A stretch of 64,000 nucleotides of DNA from assembly GCF_004366715.1 (NCBI RefSeq), contig NZ_SOQZ01000001.1, forward strand, positions 248,001-312,000, in the 5' to 3' direction. Below are positions 1 through 9,300 of the stretch, piece after piece. The position numbers and the translations under genes are program-made. Below the pieces are notes generated by a model. That model saw nothing but the letters and a program-made list of their open reading frames with translations. It searched no databases and had not been told where the DNA came from. Each line of letters starts with the position of its first letter. Positions within the stretch are counted from its first letter, which is position 1. This DNA comes from Meridianimaribacter flavus. Its GTDB lineage: Bacteria > Bacteroidota > Bacteroidia > Flavobacteriales > Flavobacteriaceae.

Positions 1-288
1 TTTCTTATTGTTGAAATGAACTACCCAAACGGTAAGGTTCAAAAAGATACTCTAGAGTATGATATGACTGCTCCAGATGGCACTTTTTTAGGAAAAGGAT
101 TTACCGATGTTAAAGAAAATAAACTTTGGTATAAAGGTTATGAAAAACCATTTGTATTTAATGAAGTAGGAGAATATACGGTTAAAATTCAGCAAGCAAT
201 GAGAGAAAACGGTAAAGTTGATGGAGTAGAAAATCTAGAGGGAATTACTGAAGTAGGATTTAGAATAGAACATTCAAATACTAATTGA
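1..288 (+). CDS. gldH: GldH gliding-motility lipoprotein, C-terminal part
   Basis: Open reading frame that enters from the left edge in frame 1 and stops at 286-288, so only about 95 C-terminal residues are visible. The pattern of a YPNG turn, a DTLEY strand, a KENKLWYKG segment, an IQQAMREN(G) stretch and a final LEGITEVGFRIE matches the end of GldH as I know it from flavobacteria. GldH is an outer-membrane lipoprotein needed for gliding and for type IX secretion; its signal peptide and lipid cysteine lie outside the window. Its stop codon is two bases before the start of the next gene, so the two are probably cotranscribed. The in-frame ATG at 16 is internal and is not the start. Confidence 0.85.
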   Translation, partial: FLIVEMNYPNGKVQKDTLEYDMTAPDGTFLGKGFTDVKENKLWYKGYEKPFVFNEVGEYTVKIQQAMRENGKVDGVENLEGITEVGFRIEHSNTN

Positions 289-290
289 TT

Positions 291-2621
291 ATGGCTAAAA
301 AAGCAGCTTCAAAAAAGCAAGAAACGAACGATTTCTCAAAGTATATACGTTGGTTTTGGATCGTATTTTTAGGAGGAATCCTTTCAATAGGTTTAATATT
401 TCTATTAGCATCTTGGGGCGTTTTTGGTGAAATGCCTGATCATACGGTTTTAGAAAACCCTAAAACAAATTTAGCAACCGAAATTATTTCTTCTGACGGA
501 AAAACCCTAGGTAAATTCTATTTTGACGACAACCGTACACCTGTTGATTATAGCGAGCTACCAAAAAACTTGGTTGATGCTTTAATTGCAACCGAAGATG
601 CGCGTTTTTATGACCATTCAGGAATTGATGCTAGAGGAACATTAAGAGCTGCAATAAAACTTGGAAGTGGAGGAGGAGCAAGTACAATTTCGCAGCAATT
701 AGCGAAACAGTTATTTCATGGAGAAGGTTCAAAAAACATTATAGAGCGTGTATTGCAAAAAGCTAAAGAATGGATAATTGCTACAAGATTAGAACGTCAA
801 TATACTAAAGAAGAAATCATCGCTCAATACTTCAATATTTATGATTTTGGTAATAATGCTGATGGTATAAGAAGTGCATCAAGAATTTATTTTGGAAAAG
901 AGCCACAAGACTTAAACCTTAAAGAGTCTGCAATGTTGGTAGGAATGTTCAAAAACTCATCATTGTACAATCCTAGGCGAAATCCTGTTGGAGTTAAAAA
1001 TAGACGTAATGTAGTCTTAGCTCAAATGAATAAATATGAGTTTATTGATGAAACAGTAAAGGACTCATTACAAAAAACAGAATTAGATTTAGATTACACT
1101 CCAGAAACCCACAATGCAGGAATAGCGACTTACTTTAGAGAATACTTAAGGGATTTTATGAAGCAGTGGATTAAAGATAATCCAAAACCAGACGGTGAAA
1201 AGTGGAGTTTATACAACGACGGATTAAAAATTTATACCACAATAGATTCTAGAATGCAACAGTATGCCGAAGACGCTGTGCAAAAGCACATGCCAAGGCT
1301 GCAAGCTGAATTTGACCATCAAAACACACCAGATAGAAACCCAACAGCTCCTTTTTTAGAATTAGATTTGGATGAGATTGATGCTTTAATGAAACGTAGT
1401 ATGCGTCAGTCAGAACGATGGAGACACATGAAGTATGATTTGAAAAAATCTGATAAAGAAATTATCGAGTCTTTTGATAAACCTACCCAAATGGAAGTGT
1501 TTTCATGGAAAGGAGAAATTGATACCATCATGAAACCAATAGACTCTATGCGTTACTACAAATCATTTTTGCATACAGGTATGATGTCTATGGATCCTCA
1601 AACAGGACATGTAAAAGCATGGGTTGGAGGAGTTAATTATAAACACTTTCAGTATGACCATGTAAAACAAGGAAAGCGTCAAGTAGGTTCAACTTTTAAG
1701 CCTTTTGTATATGCTACAGCAATTGACCAATTGCACCTTTCACCTTGTGACACGCTTCCAAATACCCAAATTACAATTGAAGCAAATAAGTATGGAAATC
1801 CAGAGCCTTGGACTGCTAAAAATTCTGATGGAAAATATGGAGGTTTTAAAACATTAAAGAACGCTTTAGCCAATTCTACAAATACTATTACTGCAAGACT
1901 AATGGATAAAGTTGGTCCGCAACCAGTTATTGATATGGCAAAAAACTTAGGCGTTGAAGAAGAGATTTTACCAGTACCTGCAATTGCATTAGGAACACCA
2001 GATTTAAGTGTTTATGAAATGGTTGCAGCATACTCAACCTTTGCAAATAAAGGAGTTTATAACAAGCCTGTTTTGGTGACCAGAATAGAAGATAAAAATG
2101 GCACAGTATTATTTCAGTTTACTCCAGAGTCTAAAGACGTTTTAAGTGAAGAAGTAGCCTATGTAACTGTTAATCTTATGGAAGGAGTTACCCAAGGTGG
2201 TTCGGGTACTAGATTAAGACATACTTGGGCAGGAAATACTCAAGTATATAAAGAAATAATCACAGGTTATCCTTATGGATTTGATAACCCAATTGCTGGA
2301 AAAACAGGAACTACACAAAACCAAAGTGATGGTTGGTTTATGGGAATGGTCCCAAATTTAGTAACAGGTGTTTGGGTTGGTGCCGAAGATAGAGCAGCTC
2401 ACTTTAGAACCATTACCTATGGTCAAGGAGCGTCTATGGCATTGCCAATTTGGGGATTGTATATGAAGAGTTGTTATGAAAATCCTGAGCTAGGAATTTC
2501 TAAAGGTAATTTTGAAAAACCTAATGAGTTATCCATACAAGTTGATTGTGACAATTATCAACCCGATGAAGGTGCAAGTCAGTCCATTGATGAGGATTTA
2601 GATGGAGTCATAAACTTTTAA
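291..2621 (+). CDS. Penicillin-binding protein 1A (bifunctional peptidoglycan synthase)
   Basis: Class A penicillin-binding protein of 776 residues that polymerises glycan strands and cross-links their peptides at the periplasmic face of the inner membrane. A short basic N-terminus precedes one membrane segment (about residues 20-45). The GT51 glycosyltransferase domain has Glu102-Asp103 in an ATEDARFYDH motif and a later GASTISQQLAKQ motif. The transpeptidase domain has the nucleophile Ser467 in STFK, an STN motif and KTGTT. I start it at ATG 291 (MAKKAASKK); the TTG six bases upstream overlaps the gldH stop and is less likely. The length is normal for the family and all catalytic motifs are present. 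The pairing gldH-PBP1A puts a cell-wall enzyme next to a gliding gene. A hairpin terminator follows. Confidence 0.95.
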   Translation: MAKKAASKKQETNDFSKYIRWFWIVFLGGILSIGLIFLLASWGVFGEMPDHTVLENPKTNLATEIISSDGKTLGKFYFDDNRTPVDYSELPKNLVDALIATEDARFYDHSGIDARGTLRAAIKLGSGGGASTISQQLAKQLFHGEGSKNIIERVLQKAKEWIIATRLERQYTKEEIIAQYFNIYDFGNNADGIRSASRIYFGKEPQDLNLKESAMLVGMFKNSSLYNPRRNPVGVKNRRNVVLAQMNKYEFIDETVKDSLQKTELDLDYTPETHNAGIATYFREYLRDFMKQWIKDNPKPDGEKWSLYNDGLKIYTTIDSRMQQYAEDAVQKHMPRLQAEFDHQNTPDRNPTAPFLELDLDEIDALMKRSMRQSERWRHMKYDLKKSDKEIIESFDKPTQMEVFSWKGEIDTIMKPIDSMRYYKSFLHTGMMSMDPQTGHVKAWVGGVNYKHFQYDHVKQGKRQVGSTFKPFVYATAIDQLHLSPCDTLPNTQITIEANKYGNPEPWTAKNSDGKYGGFKTLKNALANSTNTITARLMDKVGPQPVIDMAKNLGVEEEILPVPAIALGTPDLSVYEMVAAYSTFANKGVYNKPVLVTRIEDKNGTVLFQFTPESKDVLSEEVAYVTVNLMEGVTQGGSGTRLRHTWAGNTQVYKEIITGYPYGFDNPIAGKTGTTQNQSDGWFMGMVPNLVTGVWVGAEDRAAHFRTITYGQGASMALPIWGLYMKSCYENPELGISKGNFEKPNELSIQVDCDNYQPDEGASQSIDEDLDGVINF

Positions 2622-2628
2622 AAAAATC

Positions 2629-2658
2629 AAAAGCCATTCATTTTAGAATGGCTTTTTT
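2629..2658 (+). terminator. Rho-independent terminator after the PBP1A gene
   Basis: Perfect 11-base stem (AAAAGCCATTC at 2629-2639 with GAATGGCTTTT at 2646-2656), six-base loop, T-rich tail. It separates the gldH-PBP1A unit from the CoA-transferase genes. Confidence 0.85.
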
Positions 2659-2692
2659 ATTTTGTATTTTTCGGTAGAAAATATTCTTAAAA

Positions 2693-3394
2693 ATGATAAA
2701 TAAAAAAGTTGCAGATGTCACAGAAGCACTCAAAGGTGTTTCTGATAATATGACATTTATGCTTGGTGGTTTTGGGCTTTGTGGTATTCCTGAAAACAGT
2801 ATTTCTGAATTGGTTAAACGCAATGTAAAAGGTGTGACTTGTATTTCTAACAATGCAGGTGTTGACGATTTTGGATTGGGATTATTACTTCAAAAACATC
2901 AAATAAAAAAAATGGTGTCTTCTTATGTAGGAGAAAACGATGAGTTTGAACGCCAAATGCTAACTGGAGAACTCGAAGTTGAGCTTATTCCTCAAGGCAC
3001 TTTAGCTGAACGTTGTAGAGCTGCTCAATCTGGTTTTCCTGCATTTTACACTCCTGCAGGTTATGGAACCGAAGTTGCAGAAGGCAAGGAAACAAGAGAG
3101 TTTAATGGAAAAATGTATGTGCTAGAACAAGCCTTTGAAGCCGATTTTGCTTTTGTAAAAGCTTGGAAAGGTGATGAGGCTGGTAACTTAATTTTTAAAG
3201 GTACAGCAAGAAACTTTAACCCAGTAATGTGTGGTGCAGCCAAAATAACTGTGGCTGAGGTTGAAGAGCTAGTACCTATTGGAGAATTGGATCCAAACCA
3301 AATACATATCCCTGGAATTTTTGTACAGCGCATTTTCCAAGGAAAAGACTATGAAAAACGAATTGAGCAACGCACAGTAAGACAAAGAGATTAA
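2693..3394 (+). CDS. scoA: Succinyl-CoA:3-ketoacid CoA-transferase, subunit A
   Basis: Alpha subunit (233 residues) of a family I CoA-transferase, which moves CoA from succinyl-CoA to acetoacetate or a similar 3-oxoacid in ketone-body and branched-chain catabolism; cytoplasmic. The glycine-rich motif [13 protein letters not shown] near residue 25 and the segment [13 protein letters not shown](I)F are typical of this subunit. The start is the first ATG, about 35 bases past the upstream terminator. The stop is two bases before the subunit B gene, so the two subunits are translated from one message. The exact acid substrate cannot be fixed from the sequence. Confidence 0.93.
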   Translation: MINKKVADVTEALKGVSDNMTFMLGGFGLCGIPENSISELVKRNVKGVTCISNNAGVDDFGLGLLLQKHQIKKMVSSYVGENDEFERQMLTGELEVELIPQGTLAERCRAAQSGFPAFYTPAGYGTEVAEGKETREFNGKMYVLEQAFEADFAFVKAWKGDEAGNLIFKGTARNFNPVMCGAAKITVAEVEELVPIGELDPNQIHIPGIFVQRIFQGKDYEKRIEQRTVRQRD

Positions 3395-3396
3395 TT

Positions 3397-4050
3397 ATGT
3401 TAGACAAAAACGGAATTGCAAAACGCATAGCAAAAGAGGTGCAAGATGGTTACTATGTAAACCTTGGTATTGGAATACCAACTTTAGTTGCCAATTATGT
3501 AAGAGATGATATTGAGGTTGAATTTCAAAGTGAAAATGGTGTTTTAGGTATGGGTCCTTTTCCTTTTGAAGGCGATGAAGATGCTGATATTATAAACGCT
3601 GGAAAGCAAACTATCACCACACTACCAGGAGCTAGTTTTTTTGACTCTGCTACTAGTTTTTCAATGATTAGAGGTAAGCACGTTCATTTAACAATACTTG
3701 GTGCTATGGAAGTTGCTGAGAATGGAGATATAGCCAATTGGAAAATTCCTGGACGTATGGTAAAAGGTATGGGAGGCGCAATGGATCTTGTTGCAAGTGC
3801 CGAAAATATTATTGTAGCAATGATGCATACTAATAAAGTAGGTGAATCTAAACTTCTAAAAAAATGTTCATTACCACTAACAGGAGTGGGATGTGTAAAA
3901 AAGATTGTGACCAATATGGCTGTTTTGGAAGTAACTGATGACGGTTTTAAACTTTTAGAAAGAGCTCCAGGTGTTTCGGTTGAAGCTATTAAAAATGCAA
4001 CCGAAGGTCGTTTAATTGTTGAAGGAGATATTCCTGAAATGGACGTTTAA
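3397..4050 (+). CDS. scoB: Succinyl-CoA:3-ketoacid CoA-transferase, subunit B
   Basis: Beta subunit (217 residues) of the same CoA-transferase. The SENGVLGMGPFP motif near residue 49 holds the glutamate that forms the enzyme-CoA thioester in this family. The downstream segments GASFFDSATSFSMIRGKH and MKGMGGAMDLV-like (here VKGMGGAMDLV) are also family hallmarks. The length is normal. It is coupled to subunit A with a two-base gap and is followed by a strong terminator, giving a two-gene operon. Confidence 0.94.
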   Translation: MLDKNGIAKRIAKEVQDGYYVNLGIGIPTLVANYVRDDIEVEFQSENGVLGMGPFPFEGDEDADIINAGKQTITTLPGASFFDSATSFSMIRGKHVHLTILGAMEVAENGDIANWKIPGRMVKGMGGAMDLVASAENIIVAMMHTNKVGESKLLKKCSLPLTGVGCVKKIVTNMAVLEVTDDGFKLLERAPGVSVEAIKNATEGRLIVEGDIPEMDV

Positions 4051-4076
4051 AATTCAATATAAATTATAATAAATTG

Positions 4077-4107
4077 AGCCACTTTTTTAAGTGGCTTTAT
4101 TTTTTTA
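4077..4107 (+). terminator. Rho-independent terminator after scoB
   Basis: Stem AGCCACTT (4077-4084) with AAGTGGCT (4089-4096), TTTT loop, then a T-rich tail to about 4107. It ends the scoAB unit. Confidence 0.85.
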
Positions 4108-4249
4108 CAACCTATATTTGTAAGAAAAATCTTCAGACAATCGCTTAAATGTTAAAAATTTATGCTTTTTATCGATTTTTTATGTATTTAAGCCGATTTA
4201 TTCAAAAGTTTATTTCATATTAGCAAAACCAAATCGAAACTAAATAATT

Positions 4250-4340
4250 AACCAAATCTGTCATAAACTTAATTTATGATTTTCCCCAAATCTATCATAA
4301 ATTTCTACTTATGAAAAATGTAGCCCCAAATCTACCAAGA
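4250..4340. repeat. Three imperfect repeat units with small hairpins
   Basis: The 380-base gap between the convergent scoB and ABC genes holds no coding region I can support. It does contain CCAAATCT three times, at 4252, 4286 and 4326. The first two copies continue as (G/A)TCATAAA and then a complementary TTTATGA or TTATGA, giving hairpins at 4261-4279 (7-base stem) and about 4294-4313 (6-base stem). The third copy diverges after CCAAATCTA. The role is unknown; it could be a decayed repeat family or a small RNA. Confidence 0.45.
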
Positions 4341-4433
4341 CCTACTTTTTTTGAAAGCAAGATTTTTTCAACCTTTCAAAGCACGTTAAGATTAATGAGA
4401 AACATCTTAGCGTTAACCAAAAAAATATTCATG

Positions 4434-6125
4434 CTATAACCCTTTTGGGATGGCATGAATTAATTTTTTTGTGTACTCTTTCTGAGGAGAGTTGTAAATT
4501 TCATCAGCATCATTCATTTCTTCTATTTCACCTTTATTCATAACCACTAATTGGTCTGACATATATTTCACTACAGATAAGTCGTGCGAAATGAAAATAT
4601 ATGTAAAGTTGAAGTTTTCTTTCAACTCGTTTAAAAGATTCAATACCTGTGCTTGAACCGAAATATCTAAAGCCGAAACCGATTCGTCACAGATAATTAA
4701 CTTTGGTTGTAATGCTATAGCTCTTGCAATACCTACTCGTTGACGTTGCCCACCAGAAAACTCATGTGGATACTTGTAAAAAGAATCATTATCTAAACCA
4801 ACCCTTTCTAGCAAGTCCATTACTTTCTCTTTCCTTTCATTATTTGAAGTTCCTATACGATGCACTTTCATAGGTTCCATTATGGCTTTACCAATAGGTA
4901 GTCTAGGATTTAACGAAGCATAAGGGTCTTGAAAAATAATTTGGATGTCTTTTCTAAGAGCTCTGATTTTAGATTTTGATAAGGTATTAATGTCAACTCC
5001 ATTGTATAGGATTTTACCAGCTGATGCTTTGTCTAATAATAAAATGGCATTTGCTAATGTTGACTTACCACAACCAGATTCTCCAACAAGCCCCAAAGTT
5101 TCTCCACTGTACAATTTAAAACTTACATTATTAACCGCTTTAAAAACTGTAGGCTTAGAAAACCATCCAGATTTTGAGAAATACTCTTTTTCCAAATTAA
5201 CTATTTCAAGCAATGGAGGTTTTGAATAAATAGTCTTATGAGTTATTTGTCTTTCTTCAGTAGATACAACTGTATAATCAGTAGTTTTATTAATAAAATC
5301 GCTAATGGTTGGTAGGGTTTTCAGTCTAACATCCAATGAAGGTTTTGAATTTATTAATGCTTTTGTGTAAATGTGTTCAGGTGTTTTAAAGACTGTATTA
5401 ACATCACCTTGCTCAACAATTTCGCCCTTGTACATAACAACAATTCTGTTCGAAATTTCTGAGACCAAAGCGAGATCATGAGAAATAAAAATAATGCTCA
5501 TGCCTTCGTTTTTTTGAAGCTCTTTTAAGAGTTTAATAATTTCTTTTTGAACAGTAACATCTAGAGCTGTTGTAGGTTCGTCAGCTATAAGTATTTTAGG
5601 TTTACATGCAATAGCCATGGCTATCATTACACGTTGCTTTTGTCCGCCAGAAATTTCATGAGGATATGCGCTAAACACACGTTCAGGTAATGGCAGTTTT
5701 ACTTTTTCAAAAAGAGATAAAGTTTCTGCTTTAGCTTCAGTTTTTGAAAGCGTGGTATGTTTTAAAATAATTTCAGAAACCTGCTTACCACATGTCATAG
5801 AAGGATTTAACGAACTCATTGGTTCTTGAAAAATCATAGCAATATCATTGCCTCTAATATGTTCAAAAGCTTTTGGTTTTAATTTTGTTAAATCAAGATT
5901 GTTAAATACAATTTCACCAGAAGTTATTTTTGATATTTTATTAGGCAAAAGTCCTAAAATAGCTAGAGAAGATACTGATTTTCCAGAACCAGACTCTCCA
6001 ACAATTCCTAAAATTTCATTTTCATAAAGCGTATACGAAATGTGTTTAATTATGTCTTTTTCTCCAGAATTTGAAGAAAATGAAATTGACAAGTCGTTAA
6101 CCGAAAGTAATTTTGATTTGGACAT
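4434..6125 (-). CDS. Peptide-type ABC transporter, two fused ATPase domains (OppD-OppF/YejF-like)
   Basis: Single 563-residue protein with two ABC ATPase halves of the oligopeptide/nickel importer class. Half one has Walker A GESGSGKS at 43-50, signature SGGQKQR and Walker B LIADEP. Half two has GESGCGKS, SGGQRQR and IICDES; the Asp-Glu pair is kept in both. Each half ends in the oligopeptide-type C-terminal extension. It should energise an inner-membrane importer of peptides or similar solutes, but no permease or binding protein is in the window, so the partner genes lie elsewhere, as is common in Bacteroidota. Monocistronic by layout: convergent with scoB and divergent from the metalloprotease gene. 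Confidence 0.92.
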   Translation of the reverse strand: MSKSKLLSVNDLSISFSSNSGEKDIIKHISYTLYENEILGIVGESGSGKSVSSLAILGLLPNKISKITSGEIVFNNLDLTKLKPKAFEHIRGNDIAMIFQEPMSSLNPSMTCGKQVSEIILKHTTLSKTEAKAETLSLFEKVKLPLPERVFSAYPHEISGGQKQRVMIAMAIACKPKILIADEPTTALDVTVQKEIIKLLKELQKNEGMSIIFISHDLALVSEISNRIVVMYKGEIVEQGDVNTVFKTPEHIYTKALINSKPSLDVRLKTLPTISDFINKTTDYTVVSTEERQITHKTIYSKPPLLEIVNLEKEYFSKSGWFSKPTVFKAVNNVSFKLYSGETLGLVGESGCGKSTLANAILLLDKASAGKILYNGVDINTLSKSKIRALRKDIQIIFQDPYASLNPRLPIGKAIMEPMKVHRIGTSNNERKEKVMDLLERVGLDNDSFYKYPHEFSGGQRQRVGIARAIALQPKLIICDESVSALDISVQAQVLNLLNELKENFNFTYIFISHDLSVVKYMSDQLVVMNKGEIEEMNDADEIYNSPQKEYTKKLIHAIPKGL

Positions 6126-6208
6126 GTGTAAATGTAATCAAATTTTAAGATGAAATATTGAGGTTTAAGATAGCTTATTGAAATATGTAAGACATTTCTT
6201 GTGATGAA

Positions 6209-6225
6209 TTACGGAAAAACCGTAA
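6209..6225. promoter_or_regulatory. Short palindrome TTACGG-AAAAA-CCGTAA
   Basis: Perfect six-base arms with an A5 loop, about 113 bases upstream of the large metalloprotease start, in the 212-base divergent gap. It could be an operator or a small RNA hairpin; nothing more can be shown. I see no clear TAnnTTTG element for either gene here. Confidence 0.3.
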
Positions 6226-6337
6226 AAATCAATTTTTATTACGAAGTTATCAACAAAACAGTTAATTTTTTGAATTTTAATATTATTTTGAACAAATAAT
6301 TAATAAAAAAAGCTATCAATAACCCTTAAATCCCTAA

Positions 6338-9300
6338 ATGATGAAAGTAAAATTACTTTTGCTCATTTTTACAATGAGTATGAGCATTGCTATGGCTCAA
6401 AACAAATCTTTATGGCAAAAACAATCACTTAATAATAGTGAAAAGATCAAACCTTCAAAAGCAAATTTGCCTAGAGCAAATAGCTATGTTTTAGACATTG
6501 AAAGTTTAAAACATGCGCTTAAAAGAGCACCATTAAGGTCTTCTTCATTAAATTCATCAAGTGTTGTTTTATCTTTTCCTAATTCTGAAGGACAACTCGA
6601 ACGCTTTAAAATATTTGAAGCTCCTGTCTTTAGTCCAGAGTTAGCTGCAAAGTATCCTAACATTAAATCTTATATAGGAAAAGGTGTTGAGGATCCTTCT
6701 TTAACAATACGATTTAGTGTTTCTCATTTAGGCTTTCAATCTATGAGATTAGCTGCTGATAAATATGCAACATTTATTGAAGCTATAACTGACGATTTAT
6801 CATATTATACAGTTTATAAAAGAGCAGATAAAATTGATTTTTCAGATGATTTTGAATGTGAAGTTACAGCACAAATGAACTCTAGTTTAAATGGTCAAAA
6901 CCCTCAAATGGCTATGAGAAATGCCGATGATGGTATACTACGAACGTATAGGCTTGCGGTTTCTGCTACTGGAGAGTACACACAATATCATGGTGGTACA
7001 AAGGCTTCAGCATTGGCAGCAATAAACGCAACTATGACTAGAGTTAATGGTGTTTTTGAAAACGACTTTAATGTTAATATGGTTTTAATTGGCAATAATG
7101 ACGACGTAATCTATACAAACGCTAATACTGATCCATATAGTAATGGAAGTTATAACAGTCAGTTACAGTCTACCCTTACTAGTGTAATAGGAGAATCTAA
7201 TTATGATATAGGTCACTTATTTGCAAGAGCTTCTAATAATGGAAACGCAGGATGTATAGGTTGTGTTTGTGTAAATGGTCAAAAAGGTAGTGCATTTACA
7301 TCGCGAACTGATCCTGAAGGAGATCCTTTTGATATTGATTATGTTGCTCATGAAATTGGGCATCAGTTTGGGGCAAATCACACTTGGACTTTCAATGGAA
7401 ATGAAGGCACAAATGCACAAATGGAACCAGGAAGTGGTTCAACAATTATGGGTTATGCAGGAATTACAGGTGCAACAGACGTACAATCAAATAGTGACCC
7501 TTATTTCCATGCAGTTTCAATTGAGCAGGTAACAGACTATATTAAATCTACAAGTTGCCAAACAAATACAAATACAGGTAATGCTGTTCCGGTTGTAAAT
7601 GCGGGAGCTAATTATACTATTCCAAGAGGAACTCCATTTGTATTAGAAGGTTCAGCAACCGATGCTGATTCTGGAGATGTACTAACCTATTGCTGGGAAC
7701 AATATGATGAAAACAATGCATCTACAACTTATCCAAGTGTTAATGCAACTAGTGGAGTTGCGTTTAGATCATATAACCCAACAACTGACAATAAAAGATA
7801 CTTTCCAAGATTATCTACCATAAAAGCAGGTAATACATCGTGGCAATGGGAAGCGGTACCTAATGTAGCAAGAACTTTAAATTTTAGATTGACCGTTAGA
7901 GATAATCAAATAGGAGGAGGAACTAATAATAGTGACGACATGGTTGTTTCTGTAAACAGTAACGCAGGACCATTTGTGGTTAACTCACCAAATACTAATG
8001 TTACATGGAACGCAGGTACAACTCAAACCGTAACTTGGGATGTTGCAGGTACAACCGGAAATGGAGTTAATACTGCTAATGTTGATATTTTCTTATCCAC
8101 TGATGGCGGAGACACTTATCCAATTTCGTTAGCATCTGGTGTTCCAAACGATGGTTCACATGATATTATAGTTCCTAATAACCAAGGAAATCAAAACAGA
8201 GTTATGGTTAGAGGTTCAAATAATATATTTTTTGATATCTCAAACAGCAATTTTACAATTGCAGGACAAGTGGTTTGTAATGCAACAGTTCCAACTGGGT
8301 TATCAGCATCAAATATAGGCTCTAACTCAGCAACATTAAGCTGGGATGCAGTTCCTGGAGCGTCTTACGATGTTCAGTATAGGGAAACTGGAGCGTCAAC
8401 ATGGACAACCTTATCTGTAAATGGAGTATCTACTAACTTATCTGGTTTAGCTACATTAACGCAGTATGATGCAAGACTAAGAAGTGTCTGTCCTGATAAC
8501 GCTACATCGTCTTATAGTAGTATTATTAATTTCACAACTACTGATGTGCAATTAAACTACTGTTCATCTACAAGCTCAAATGTAAATGATGAATATATAA
8601 GTAGAGTACAGCTAAACACAATTGACAATAGCTCAGGAGCTCAGTTCTATTCAGATTTTACTAGTATATCAACTACCTTAATTAAGGGAAATCAATATAC
8701 AATTACTGTAACACCAACATGGACAGGAACTGTGTATAATGAGGCATATTCGGTATGGATAGATTACAATAGAGATGGAGATTTTAATGATGCAGGAGAA
8801 CAAGTGTGGACACAATCACCAACCCAAACAACACCAGTTTCAGGAACATTTACTATTCCAACAAGTGCAGTAGAAAACGCAACAAGAATGCGTGTGTCTA
8901 TGAAATATAATGGAGTTCCAACTGCATGTGAGTCGTTTACTTATGGTGAAGTTGAAGATTACACAGTTATTATTCAAGGTTCAGGACCAGATGTTGAAGC
9001 TCCTAGTGCACCAACTAGTCTTACTGCTTCAAATACAACTCAAACTACAACAGATTTAAGCTGGAATGCTTCAACCGATAATGTTGGAGTTACAGGTTAT
9101 GATGTCTATCAAGATGGAAGTGTAATAGCAACAGTTACTGGTACAAATTACCAAGTTACAGGATTAACGGCTAGTACAACTTATGCGTTTTATGTGGTTG
9201 CTTTTGATGCTGAAGGAAATGAATCGAATAATAGTAATACAGCTAACGTAACTACCTTAGACCCACCAGATACACAAGCACCAACAGTTCCAACAAATTT

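Noticed and set aside
7275-7532. Frame overlapping the metalloprotease catalytic region
   Set aside because: A shadow of the +2 frame; the real frame carries the zinc motif.
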